DNA of 64,000 bases, taken from JAABRU01 sp041390465. Lineage in GTDB: Bacteria; Desulfobacterota; Desulfobacteria; Desulfobacterales; Desulfococcaceae. Position numbers and translations under genes: made by a program. Below the pieces are notes generated by a model. The model searched no databases. It had not been told where the DNA came from and was given only the letters and a program-made list of their open reading frames with translations. The stretch is from the NCBI GenBank assembly GCA_041390465.1, contig JAWKPW010000015.1:11668-75667 (forward strand). The letters are read 5' to 3'. Shown one piece after another: positions 1-8,925 of the stretch (positions are counted from its first letter, which is position 1; each line of letters starts with the position of its first letter).

Positions 1-40
1 CGAGTTTGGGCGATGTGCCGTCCTGCCGACGGTGTTTTGT

Positions 41-117
41 CCCATAGGGACAACCCAAAATAGCCCGGCAATTTCATTGCCGGGTGTTGAATTGCCCGGA
101 AATTCATCTCCGGGCGC
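41..117. repeat. Tandem short hairpins (REP-like) upstream of the ABC exporter
   Basis: Three small palindromes follow one another: GTCCCATAGGGAC at about 41-53, a CCCGGCAAT/ATTGCCGGG stem at about 63-85, and a related CCCGG(A)/(T)CCGGG stem at about 93-117. The last two look like diverged copies of one unit, which suggests a REP-like intergenic repeat. They could also act as a terminator for a gene to the left of the window. No gene is seen before position 176. Confidence 0.4.
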
Positions 118-175
118 ACTGTCATTATTTTTAAGGATGCATCAGCAATCATTCAACCTTTTCATATAAACAGCC

Positions 176-1039
176 ATGATACGAATTGACAGACTGACAA
201 AATACTACAAAGACCTCCATGCCCTCAAAGGCGTGTGCCTGCATGTGCCGGAAGGCGAACTGTTTGCCTACCTCGGCCCCAACGGCGCGGGAAAAACCAC
301 CACCATCCGGATTCTCACCGGGCTGACCAAACTTTCCTCCGGCGATGCATTTCTCAACGGTTTTCACATTGTCAAACAGACCCTGGACGCGAAACGCCAG
401 TGCGGGCTGGTTCCCCAGTCCGTGAATCTGGATCAGGAACTCACGGTGTTTGAAAATCTGGATGTGCATGGCAGGCTTTTCCATATGCCGGTGCGGAAAA
501 GAAGGGAGAAAATTCACGAACTTCTGACCTATATTGACATGCTTGACCGCAAAGATACTCCGGCCAAGCAGCTTTCCGGCGGCATGAAACGCAGGGTGAT
601 GATTGCCCGTGCGCTGGTGCATTCTCCCAAAGTGCTGTTTCTGGATGAACCCACGGTGGGGCTGGATGCGGGCATCCGCAGGCGCATCTGGGCTTTGATC
701 AAGAAAATCCAGCAGAACGGCGCGACCATTTTTCTCACCACCCATTACATTGAAGAGGCTGAATTTCTGGCGGACCGGGTGGCCTTTCTGGATGAGGGCA
801 ATATCGTTGCCACAGACACGCCGCAGAACCACATGGATCGGCTGGGGGAATGGGCCATTGACAAAGTGATTGACAATGAAATGAACACCGCATACTTCCG
901 GACAAGGGAGGAGGCCAAAGCCTATTCCGCTGACCAGCACGAGAGTTTCACCCTCCGCCGGGTCAATCTGGAAGATGCGTTTCTGTCCCTGACCGGAAAA
1001 AAAGTCAGCGGAAAGACTCCAGGAAAGGAAATGCCATGA
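176..1039 (+). CDS. ABC transporter ATP-binding protein (DrrA/CcmA-like)
   Basis: This is the cytoplasmic ATPase of a two-gene ABC-2 type exporter, 287 residues long. It has Walker A GPNGAGKTTT near residues 34-43, the ABC signature LSGGMKRR near residue 134, Walker B VLFLDEPTVGLD, and the switch histidine in TTHYIEEAE. After the nucleotide-binding domain a C-terminal tail of about 70 residues resembles the regulatory tail of drug and polysaccharide exporters of the DrrA type. The stop overlaps the start of the permease gene at 1036 by 4 nt (ATGA), so the two are translationally coupled. No clear Shine-Dalgarno precedes the ATG. The substrate cannot be deduced. Confidence 0.93.
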   Translation: MIRIDRLTKYYKDLHALKGVCLHVPEGELFAYLGPNGAGKTTTIRILTGLTKLSSGDAFLNGFHIVKQTLDAKRQCGLVPQSVNLDQELTVFENLDVHGRLFHMPVRKRREKIHELLTYIDMLDRKDTPAKQLSGGMKRRVMIARALVHSPKVLFLDEPTVGLDAGIRRRIWALIKKIQQNGATIFLTTHYIEEAEFLADRVAFLDEGNIVATDTPQNHMDRLGEWAIDKVIDNEMNTAYFRTREEAKAYSADQHESFTLRRVNLEDAFLSLTGKKVSGKTPGKEMP

Positions 1040-1773
1040 TACAGGGATGGAGTGCCATTTATTACAGAGAACTGCTGATTCTGCGGCGCAGACTGTCCCG
1101 GATGCTGGCATCCATGTCTGTGTCCCCGCTGCTGTATCTCATCGCGTTCGGTTATGCAATGGGCGGGCATGTGCGCATTGATGGCCATTCCTACACGGAA
1201 TTCCTGATTCCGGGGCTGGTGGCCATGAGCAGCATGACCCAGGCTTTTGGCATTGCCAGTGAAATCAATATCTCCCGCTTTTACTGGCATATCTTTGAGG
1301 AATTTCAGGCCGCGCCCATCAGCAGTATGGCCTATGTGTGCGGAGAAGTGCTTGCGGGAATGACCCGTGCCCTGATCGCTGTTACAGTGATTCTTATCTT
1401 GGGATTGCTGTTCGGGGTGGTTCTTTCCTGTCATCCCCTGTTCTGGCTGGCTGTGCTGCTCAACAGTTTCATCTTTGCCTCCATCGCGGTGGCCGTTGCC
1501 ATGCTGGTAAAATCCCATGCGGATCAGGCAATGGTAAGCAATTTCATCATTACCCCTATGGCTTTTCTGGGCGGAACCTTTTTTCCTGTAGACCGTCTGC
1601 CGGAATGGGCGCAGACTTTGCTGTATTTCCTGCCCCTCACGCATGCGGCCAAATCCGTGCGGGCAGCGGCTTTCGGACAGGCTCCGCCACTGCTGTCCTA
1701 CGGGATTATGGCCGGGATCGGCTGCATCTGCTTTGGCATTGCTCTGGGCTGTGTCAACCGGGCAAGGGATTAG
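1036..1773 (+). CDS. ABC-2 type transporter permease
   Basis: Membrane partner of the preceding ATPase, 245 residues, with about six hydrophobic segments typical of ABC2_membrane (DrrB/NodJ-like) proteins. The late motif GGTFFPVDRLPEWAQ, followed by LPLTHAAKSVR, is the characteristic end of this family. Its start overlaps the ATPase stop, giving a compact exporter operon. The strong hairpin at 1803-1836 is a plausible terminator for the pair. Nothing upstream or downstream identifies the cargo. Confidence 0.92.
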   Translation: MIQGWSAIYYRELLILRRRLSRMLASMSVSPLLYLIAFGYAMGGHVRIDGHSYTEFLIPGLVAMSSMTQAFGIASEINISRFYWHIFEEFQAAPISSMAYVCGEVLAGMTRALIAVTVILILGLLFGVVLSCHPLFWLAVLLNSFIFASIAVAVAMLVKSHADQAMVSNFIITPMAFLGGTFFPVDRLPEWAQTLLYFLPLTHAAKSVRAAAFGQAPPLLSYGIMAGIGCICFGIALGCVNRARD

Positions 1774-1802
1774 TGCATAAGCATGTTGAATTTTACAGAA
1801 TC

Positions 1803-1836
1803 AAAAACTGAATTTTTTCAAAAAATTCAGTTTTTT
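1803..1836. terminator. Hairpin after the ABC exporter operon
   Basis: AAAACTGAATTTTTT and AAAAAATTCAGTTTTTT form an A/T-rich stem with a U-run about 30 nt after the permease stop. It is a diverged relative of the CCGGATTTTT hairpin family found elsewhere in the window. The rest of the 317-nt gap to the convergent cupin gene shows no coding signal apart from the second hairpin at 2050-2086. Confidence 0.6.
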
Positions 1837-2049
1837 CATTTCAAAAAGTTTACGGCACTGACACCCTCTGTCCGTGACACCGGTCTGCCCCGGAGAAAGG
1901 ATTCTGCCTGCAAAGAGACGTCCGGACCCTTTGCCGGCTGCAAGGTATACCGGGGGAATTCCGTGACCGGGATCGAAACCGGAATGCCCCCGGCCTTCCG
2001 GGAGCTGCTGCGGCAATTCAGCATAAATTTTCGGTTGCATCATTTGCAG

Positions 2050-2086
2050 AAAAACCGGATTTTTTGGAAAAATCCGGTTTTTTCAT
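2050..2086. terminator. CCGGATTTTT-type hairpin between convergent genes
   Basis: AAAAACCGGATTTTTT / AAAAATCCGGTTTTTT forms a near-perfect stem with poly-U on both sides, just past the cupin stop at 2091. It could terminate the minus-strand NO module and the plus-strand ABC operon. The same sequence recurs near 15490, 15610, 17920, 32030, 36190, 39610 and 63860. Confidence 0.65.
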
Positions 2087-2090
2087 TGCA

Positions 2091-2408
2091 TCAGATGGGC
2101 GGCGCGATGGTCACCAGCAGCCGCAGATTGGTTTTGGCCTTCAGGCCGTGAGGTTCCCTGATTTCACACACAAGAATGTCTCCGGCTTTCACCGGTTTGG
2201 AAAATCCTTTTTCCCCAAGAAAATCCCCTTCCCCTTCCAGGACGACAAGACTGAGTTCCCCGTCAATGTCATGGGAATGAACCGGCAAAGTCTGCCCCGG
2301 CCTGAAATTGAAGTTGATGATTTTGAAATTCGGGGAATCATGGACCAGAAGTTTTTTCAAAGATTTCTCATCAAAATCATTGGCTTCGTACAGATGGATG
2401 TCTTTCAT
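2091..2408 (-). CDS. Small cupin domain protein
   Basis: A 105-residue single-domain cupin. The first metal-binding half is seen as PGQTLPVHSHDIDGELSLVVLEGEG (residues about 37-62, with two His and a Glu), and the second half as GDILVCEIREPHGLKA. A strong AAAGGAG lies 6 nt before the ATG at 2408. It is the last gene on the minus strand after the nitric oxide reductase, 97 nt downstream of it; small cupins are common companions of nitrosative-stress genes. The enzymatic or sensing role is unknown. Confidence 0.85.
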   Translation of the reverse strand: MKDIHLYEANDFDEKSLKKLLVHDSPNFKIINFNFRPGQTLPVHSHDIDGELSLVVLEGEGDFLGEKGFSKPVKAGDILVCEIREPHGLKAKTNLRLLVTIAPPI

Positions 2409-2505
2409 AAGAATCTCCTTTCAGATTTTTCCGGGTTATCAAACGGCTGATTCCGAAATTCCCCTCCCTCAGGGGAGGGGAGCGTTTTCATCAGATGTTT
2501 GACCA

Positions 2506-4748
2506 TTACCCTGTTTTTTTGGCAAAAAATGACATTCGGATGCCGCGCAGGAGAAATACCAGCAGCAAAATGGCTCCTGCGGCAAAAATGATGTCCGGCA
2601 CGACCCGCGCCCAACTGAAGGCACGGATTACCGGCCCGGATGCGATTTCCGGGCTTCTGGCATACCAAAGTCCGTGCGTCACGGCAAACCGGAACTGATA
2701 GAAGCCCGAGGGAATCAGACTGAAAACCGCCATGGTGGCAAGGCCGCCGTTAAGTCCCCAGAACGTCCATTTCAGCAGCCTGTCTGACCAGGCCCGGGTG
2801 CTGATGATATGTCTCACGGAAAAAAGAAGCAGGGAAATGGCCAGCATTCCGTATACACCGAACAGGGCTGTATGGGAATGAATGGGGGTGGTGTTGATTC
2901 CCTGTGTATAATAAAGAACAATGGGCGGATTGATCATGAATCCGAACACGCCCGCGCCCACCAGATTCCAGAAGGCCACGGAAACAAAGAAGTACACCGG
3001 CCATTTGTAAGGCCAGTTTTCACCCCCGGATTTGATGATTTTCAGATTGTGCGCGGCCTCAAATCCCAGCAGGGAAAGGGGAACCACTTCCAAAGCCGAG
3101 AAAACCGCGCCCAGAGCCATAATCGCCATTGGCGCACCGGACCAGTAAAGATGATGGAAGGTGCCGATGACCCCGCTGCCCAGATAGAGAAAAATTGTGA
3201 AATGAACGGAAATCAGCGCGAATTTTTTGCTCACCGCACCAATGCGGGACAGCAGAAAGGCCATAATCACGGTTGCGAAAACCTCGAAGAATCCTTCCAC
3301 CCAGAGATGCACCACCCACCACCGCCAGTATTCGGCATCAGACAGGTGGGAGCCTTTTCCGTACATCAGCCCGGCCATGTAAAACAGGGGAATGCTGACA
3401 GAACTGTACAGCAGCATGTGCGTAAGTCCGCCGCTGTCCTTTTCCTCGCGCATGGCAGGCAGCACCGCCCTTGCCATGAGAATCAGCCAGATCAGCATCC
3501 CGGCAATCAGCAGAATCTGCCACACCCTGCCCAGTTCAATGTATTCATATCCCTGATGCCCCAGATAAAAGCCCTTGTCCCCGAAAAAGCCTGTGACCGA
3601 AAGCCAGGCTCCGCTCATTGCGCCCACAACCACAACCACGACTGCGGCAAAAAGCACGACAACCCAGAATGCCTGACCTTTGGGTTCTGTGCCCACAAAG
3701 GGGCCGATGAACAGACCGGCCGCAAGAAAACAGGTGGCGATGAAGAAAACCGCGAGCTGGAGATGCCAGGTGCGCGCGGCAGCATAGGGCAGGATGTTTG
3801 ACAGATCAAGGCCGTAAAAATGGTTTCCCTCAACCGTGAAATGCGCAGTGACACCGCCCATGCCAATCTGCAGGACAAAGAGCAGCACAGCCACAGCAAA
3901 ATACAGCAGCGTGGCCTTCTGGCTGGGCGTGGGCGCGGGTTCCGGAAAATGGCTCAGGAGCTCAGCGGAATATTCTTTGCTCTGCACATAGCGGAGATAG
4001 AGGAAAAGCGTAATGCCAATGGCAAAAATCAGCAGAATCACACTGACAATGGACCAGATCAGGGCATCCGGAAGCGGATGATTGCCCACCAGCGGATCAT
4101 AGGGCCAGTTGCTGGTATAGGTATATTCCTTTCCGGGCCGATTGGTTCCGGCAGCCCATGCCAGCCAGGCAAAAAAACTGCTCAGGACCCGGCCTTCCTC
4201 ATCATTTTGCACAATCCCGGCCTGCAGTCCCATCCGCTCATTGCCGTAAACAAAAAGATGGGTATAGTAATCCCTGAGCGCGGTAAAGGCTTCTGCCTGA
4301 AACGGTGTGAATTCCAGAACCTTTCCCAACGGATCATAGCGGCTGGTCTTGATTTCCTCTCTGATTTTTTCGGTGATGGCCGCACGGGTGGCAGGATCCA
4401 GATCATCAAATTCGGCCTGACTGAAATCTTTTGCCTTCTTGTTCCGGCATTCCCAGATGTCGCCGCCAGATAAAGACCCATGCGGTGAAGAAAATCCGCA
4501 GACCAGTCCGGCGCCAGATAGGCTCCGTGTCCCCATATGGTTCCCATATGCTGACCGCCCCGGCTGAAATACAGATTCTGGCCGCTGAGAATATCCTCAC
4601 CGGTGAATACCGTCTCTCCGGAAGCCGTGACAACACTTTCCGGTATGGGCGGTTTTTCTTTGCGAATCATGAATCCGCCCACAATCAGTACCCCGAAGGA
4701 CAGTACCAGACAGAACAGCAGAATGGCTCTTACCTTTTGATTTTCCAT
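2506..4748 (-). pseudogene. norB: Quinol-dependent nitric oxide reductase (qNOR), one frameshift
   Basis: Reduces 2 NO to N2O with quinol electrons in the inner membrane. The N-terminus (from ATG 4748, preceded by AAAGGAGA) carries the cytochrome-c-like extracytoplasmic domain signature SRGGQHMGTIWGHGAYLAPDW. The rest of the protein lies in another frame and contains the heme-copper-oxidase-like core: TWHLQL, the catalytic-site GTFHHLYWSG, WVEGFFEVFATV with the conserved glutamates, and IHSHTALFGVYG. The reading frames join between about 4445 and 4475, where one base appears to be missing. Joined, the product is about 747 residues, the normal qNOR length, so the gene is otherwise complete. 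Either it is a recent pseudogene or the base is a sequencing error. Confidence 0.9.
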
Positions 4749-4817
4749 AAACTGTCTCCTTTCAAAATGGTTGGGATAAGGTTTGCTTTCAGAAACATTA
4801 TTACAAAACAAAAGGCT

Positions 4818-4832
4818 TGGGAGAATCGGTAT
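4818..4832. repeat. Remnant end of repeat family A in the norB upstream region
   Basis: GGGAGAATCGGTAT matches the inner end of the dispersed A-family element but no matching left end is seen, so it is a solo remnant. It lies in the short region between the DUF1858 gene and norB, where a norB promoter would be expected. Confidence 0.4.
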
Positions 4833-4880
4833 CAGAGTCCCGAATTGGGGGGACCCGGATGAAGCAGATGTTATGCAAAC

Positions 4881-5114
4881 TCACTGGCTGTCCGCATCAG
4901 GCGCACACGCAATGCTGCGGCAGATTTCAGCAAGAAAGACTTCCATATCCATGCCATAGGTCTGCGCAATCTCTTCGAGTGTATGAAATGCCTCCGCGGG
5001 ACACCGGACACAGTGCATCCGTTTTTGGATAAAAACACCGGCTGCCTCCGGAAAGCGATCCAGCAGACATTTCACTGTCAGTTTTGGGGAAATGCTGTAA
5101 TGATTTTTTTCCAT
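4881..5114 (-). CDS. DUF1858 / hybrid-cluster-protein-associated redox disulfide domain protein
   Basis: A 77-residue soluble protein with the DUF1858 (TIGR03980) pattern: a short start (KLTVKCLLDRFPEAAGVF), then a conserved cysteine pair in MHCVRCPAEAFHTLEEIA, followed by a helical end. The family is linked to hybrid cluster protein and to redox and NO chemistry, probably through the disulfide. It lies 60 nt after the FNR-like regulator and just before norB on the same strand, which supports a role in the NO response. No good Shine-Dalgarno is seen. Confidence 0.85.
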   Translation of the reverse strand: MEKNHYSISPKLTVKCLLDRFPEAAGVFIQKRMHCVRCPAEAFHTLEEIAQTYGMDMEVFLAEICRSIACAPDADSQ

Positions 5115-5174
5115 GCCGGGATATAAGCATGTTTTGTGAAAAGAAACCTTGTTCTATGTCAAAAAAAGGAAAAT

Positions 5175-5870
5175 TTATGCAAAATCTTCTGCAAAGCTGA
5201 TCAGGGCATGGGGGTTGAGGACAAGAATTTTTCTGTTTTCCGTGCGGATCCATTGGGATCGTTCCCATGAACTCATTACACGGCTCACGGTGTAAAAGGT
5301 TGTTCCGGTGAAATCTGCCAAGTCTTTGCGGCTCATGGGAATGTCAATGAGAATCCCTTCGGCAGTTTTTATGCCGGAATGCCGGATAAACCGCGCCAGG
5401 GTTCTGGCAATCCGTTTTTCCACAATTTCCGTGCTCACCTCTTTGAACCTTTCCTGTATTTCGCCAAGCTGTTTCAGAACCATTTCCAGAGCATGAACTG
5501 CAATGCCGGGATAATCCCTCATCAGTCTTCGCATGGTGTTCCGATCCCAGAAAAGTGCTTCTCCGGACTGAATCACCTCAGCGGTCACAGGGTAAACAGC
5601 GTTTTCCAGAACCGAGACCATTGCTGTGAATTCATTCGGGCCGATATAGCGGATGATAACCTCATCGCCTGATTCATTGTACTGCACCAGTTTCAGACGG
5701 CCTGCGCGGAGAAGAAAGATATGTTCCGCGGGATCCCCCTGATGAAAGAGAATCTGCCTGCCCCCCAGTTTTCTGCACTTTGCACAGTTGGCCGCATCGG
5801 CCAGGGCATTTTCCGGCAGTCCGGTGAACAGATCGGTATTCTCCAAGAAATTTCTCTCAGTCGCATTCAT
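5175..5870 (-). CDS. Crp/Fnr family transcriptional regulator
   Basis: A 231-residue regulator with an N-terminal cyclic-nucleotide-like sensor domain (LFHQGDPAEHIFLLRAGRLK, residues about 40-60), a long dimer helix, and a C-terminal winged helix-turn-helix (MSRKDLADFTGTTFYTVSRVMSSW, residues about 180-203). It lacks the FNR-type N-terminal cysteine cluster; a few scattered cysteines (CAKCRK) lie near residue 29. It is the first gene of a minus-strand run with the DUF1858 protein, qNOR and cupin, so it is probably a DNR/NNR-type NO-responsive activator of that run. I found no convincing FNR box upstream of norB, so the direct regulation is inferred from gene order only. Confidence 0.9.
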   Translation of the reverse strand: MNATERNFLENTDLFTGLPENALADAANCAKCRKLGGRQILFHQGDPAEHIFLLRAGRLKLVQYNESGDEVIIRYIGPNEFTAMVSVLENAVYPVTAEVIQSGEALFWDRNTMRRLMRDYPGIAVHALEMVLKQLGEIQERFKEVSTEIVEKRIARTLARFIRHSGIKTAEGILIDIPMSRKDLADFTGTTFYTVSRVMSSWERSQWIRTENRKILVLNPHALISFAEDFA

Positions 5871-6027
5871 ATGATGAAAATCCTTTCGGTGGAAAGGGCA
5901 GGCCCGGAATCGGATTGGTTCAGAATAGTCCTTGATTATCTTTTTGTTTCATATTATCTGCAATCCCCAGACGTAACAAATTCGCTGAAGAACCGGTTTA
6001 AACAGTCAGTATCATAAAGGCGATCTC

Positions 6028-6723
6028 ATGTATATTGTTGCAGATTCCCATGTAAACACCGAAGCAGGACCTGCTTTTCTCCGGATGCTGGAATTTCTGG
6101 CAAAATCCGGCGAAGATATTGTATTTCTGGGCGATATTTTTGATCTCTGGATTGCCCTGCCCGGATATGAAACTGAACTTCACCGGCAGTTTCTGGCTTG
6201 GTGCGCGGTGCAGAAACAAAAACAAAGCATCGGGCTGGTGGAAGGCAATCACGAATTTTTTGTCGCGCAGGAAAAAAAACTGTATTTCACCTGGGCTGCG
6301 GATTCCGTTTTTTATGAAACCGCAGCCGGACTTCTTTTCTGCCACGGAGATACCGTCAACACCAAAGACAGAAATTACCTGCTCTTCCGGAAGCTGACCA
6401 GGAACATTGTGATCAAAAGCCTTCTGCGTGTCATTCCCTTTGGGCCGATCATTGTGGAACAGATCAAGAGACAAATCAAAAGCCGAAAAAGCGAATTTCG
6501 GAAGCATATGCCAAAAGAGGAGATTGTGCGCTTTGCAGATGAACAGTTCAGAAAAGGGATTCACACCATCTTTCTGGGGCATTTTCATCACAATGGCGGT
6601 TATGTCCATGCTCCTTCCGGAAATCACAGACTTTTTGTCATTCCGGACTGGCTGAGTACCCGGCAAATCACACATTATGATGAAAAAAGCGGTGAAATCA
6701 GGTATATTTCTGTCACTGTCTGA
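6028..6723 (+). CDS. Metallophosphoesterase, UDP-2,3-diacylglucosamine diphosphatase-like
   Basis: A 231-residue calcineurin-like hydrolase. All metal-binding blocks are visible: ADSH near residue 4, GDIFDLW near 35, GNHE near 76, CHGD near 109 and GHFHHNGG near 190. The arrangement and length fit the LpxH/LpxI-like branch that cleaves UDP-diacylglucosamine in lipid A synthesis, but related enzymes act on other phosphoanhydrides. It is transcribed alone, divergently from the FNR-type gene, and ends at a strong terminator. Confidence 0.85.
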   Translation: MYIVADSHVNTEAGPAFLRMLEFLAKSGEDIVFLGDIFDLWIALPGYETELHRQFLAWCAVQKQKQSIGLVEGNHEFFVAQEKKLYFTWAADSVFYETAAGLLFCHGDTVNTKDRNYLLFRKLTRNIVIKSLLRVIPFGPIIVEQIKRQIKSRKSEFRKHMPKEEIVRFADEQFRKGIHTIFLGHFHHNGGYVHAPSGNHRLFVIPDWLSTRQITHYDEKSGEIRYISVTV

Positions 6724-6727
6724 TAAA

Positions 6728-6761
6728 AAACCCTAAGGGTTTCCAAAACCCTTAGGGTTTT
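6728..6761. terminator. Strong bidirectional terminator
   Basis: AAACCCTAAGGGTTT and AAAACCCTTAGGGTTTT make a near-perfect stem flanked by A and U runs, immediately after the phosphoesterase stop and before the 3' end of the convergent permease pseudogene at 6770. A close relative is found at 11357-11390. Confidence 0.85.
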
Positions 6762-6769
6762 ATGTGAGA

Positions 6770-8105
6770 TTATGTACCGCTCCGTCCCCGCGTGAGAAAC
6801 ACTGCCCACGCGATGAAGATATTGACAGAAAAAAACGCAAGCAGGAGCAGGAGTTCGGGCAGGACAGTTTTGACATTCCCCCCTCGTACAAAAATATCGG
6901 TCAGTGCGGTGAGTCCCCAAGCCAAAGGGGAAAAATGGCTGATCTGCTGCATGACTCGCGGCATGACATAAACCGGAACCATGATCCCGCCCAGTGCTGC
7001 GGCAATGACCACCGATACAGGCCCGAACATGGAGGCCTGCTCATAGGTTCGGGACACACGGTTCCCAGCATCACACCATAGCCGGACGCTGCCAATGCCG
7101 CGCAAATCACGACAGCGGCAATGGCAAAGGGAGAAGAACCCATTTCAGAACAGGGGGTTCCCAGCGGCAGCATCCATTTTCCATAAGCAGAATAAGGCCA
7201 AACTGATGACGCACACCAGCAATATATGCGATAATTTTTCCGCTGAGAATGGTAAGATAGGGAACAGGCAGGGTCAGGAGCCGCACCAGGGTTCCTTCCT
7301 GTTTTTCCCGGATGATGGAACCGCCCAGGGGAACCACAATGAAAAACATGCCGAAAAGTGCCCAGGCCGGAACATTCTGCTGCACGGATGTGGGCAGTTT
7401 TCCCGTTCCTTCCTCTGATTGTGTTCTGATTTCCAGAATCCGTTCCTGTCCCCAGCGACTGTCCACGGAAATATTGCTTTCCTCCGGAAAATCCATGCCG
7501 TAAGGCCCCATCGCTGTCTCAAACACGGAGCGAATCTGCACAGGCACAAGCTCTGATATGATTTTGGCCTTGATGTCCAGTTCCAAAGAAAGAATCATTC
7601 CATTGAGGGCATTTGTCATGGCGGAACGGAAACTTCCCTGCACCATGGGATCAAAATACACCCTCAGACCGGGCAGAGGGTCTTTTTCCGGATGATTTTC
7701 CCCTGTTTTTTCCGATGCAAAAGCAGATTGGATCTGGCGGGCTGCCTGTTTCTGCACTGCATCTGAAAGTCCTTCGGGAATCACGATGCAGATTTGAAAA
7801 TCACCGTCTGCAACCATTTTCCGAGCAGATTCCTCCGTGATTTCCTGTCCGCGAATCTGCCGGACAATCTTCACGGAAGCGGATTTCTCCAACTGCTCTT
7901 CCATAATCTTTCCCAGAGACTGTCTGTCCCGGTCAATGAACAGCATCTCAATGCCGCTTTCCCCTGCGGTTTTCAGGACATTTTCCTGCACCAGAGAAAT
8001 CACTACCACCAGCGCGGCCGGCATGAGAAACAGCACCAGCATTCCGGAACGATCCCGGATCAGCAGCAGCAGTTCCTTGAAAACAGTTGCAAGCAGTTTG
8101 ATCAT
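6770..8105 (-). pseudogene. ABC-2 type permease, two frameshifts
   Basis: The intact N-terminal part (from 8105) has a first membrane segment (LLLLIRDRSGMLVLFLMPAA), a long extracytoplasmic loop of about 220 residues, and then PLGGSIIREKQEGTLVRLL, typical of the YhfP/YhaP-type ABC-2 permeases. The frame then shifts near 7175 and again near 7075. The later pieces read AAVVICAALAASGYGVMLGT and RTYEQASMFGPVSVVIAAAL, which are the expected next segments. Two single-base indels explain the break. No ATP-binding partner is found next to it, which fits loss of function. Confidence 0.85.
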
Positions 8106-8339
8106 ACTGCACAGTTATCTTATGCCTGATCCGATGTCAAGGACAAACCTGCAAAGAATTGCTTGCAAAACCTGTTTGGCTCTTTTATACTGAGATAATT
8201 TCAAAACCGTCACACCCGGTGTCCGGAACAGTCCGAACACACTGAATTCCGACTTTCGCCGGAATGAGTGAGACAGATTTTTGCAATTGCTTCCACTGAC
8301 AGAAATTTCACCCAAACAGATCCGGAAAGGGAAAAGGCA

Positions 8340-8753
8340 ATGAAACTGTTTAAAAGTATTCCGCTTTTTTTATTCATGCTCATTATTTACAATATTCTGG
8401 AATTTTCCAATCCAAACCCTGAATCCGGAAATATGGTGGACAGGGTTCTTTTTCAGTTCCGTCTGATTTCCGGTGCAGAGGTTACAATGGATATCAGCAC
8501 GCTGCTCAGCATTGTCGGACTCCATGCCCTGTATTTTGAGATTCTGAAATCTTTGCGGGGCTCGGTATCCACCATTATCAGCCATACGCTGTCCCTGATT
8601 GTGTTTATCCTTTTTCTGGTGGAATTTTTGGTGGTCAGACAGGCCGGAACAGCCTGTTTTATCATTCTGACCTTTATGTCTCTGCTGGTGGTCATTGCGG
8701 GATTTACGGTCAGCATCTCATCCGCGCGGCGGGATATTGTTGTGGACAGATGA
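8340..8753 (+). CDS. Small integral membrane protein, unknown function
   Basis: A 137-residue protein with four hydrophobic helices: IPLFLFMLIIYNILEF at the start, a segment around STLLSIVGLHALYFEIL, then LSLIVFILFLVEFLVV and CFIILTFMSLLVVIAGF near the end. The ATG at 8340 is preceded by GGAAAGGGAAAAGG. A longer in-frame ORF starts at 8268 but lacks a ribosome site. I do not recognise the family. It lies 170 nt before another unknown gene on the same strand, and the two may form an operon. Confidence 0.7.
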   Translation: MKLFKSIPLFLFMLIIYNILEFSNPNPESGNMVDRVLFQFRLISGAEVTMDISTLLSIVGLHALYFEILKSLRGSVSTIISHTLSLIVFILFLVEFLVVRQAGTACFIILTFMSLLVVIAGFTVSISSARRDIVVDR

Positions 8754-8925
8754 TGGAAACAGTGCAGATGGATGCGGAACTATGCGGAAAACCGCTTTGC
8801 TCAGTTTGCGCGGTCTTCCGGATTCAGACTGACTGCGGAAGTGCAAAAATTGATCAAAGCGACTTTTGGCAAATAAAGGACAAAAGTTGCAGAAAATACT
8901 GCAAGAAAAAAGTCGGAGTATTGCC

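Noticed and set aside
149..1111. 320-codon minus-strand ORF
   Set aside because: Antisense to the ABC ATPase.
4749..4880. FNR/DNR box (TTGAT-N4-ATCAA) upstream of norB
   Set aside because: No convincing match found on either strand; only a repeat remnant is seen.
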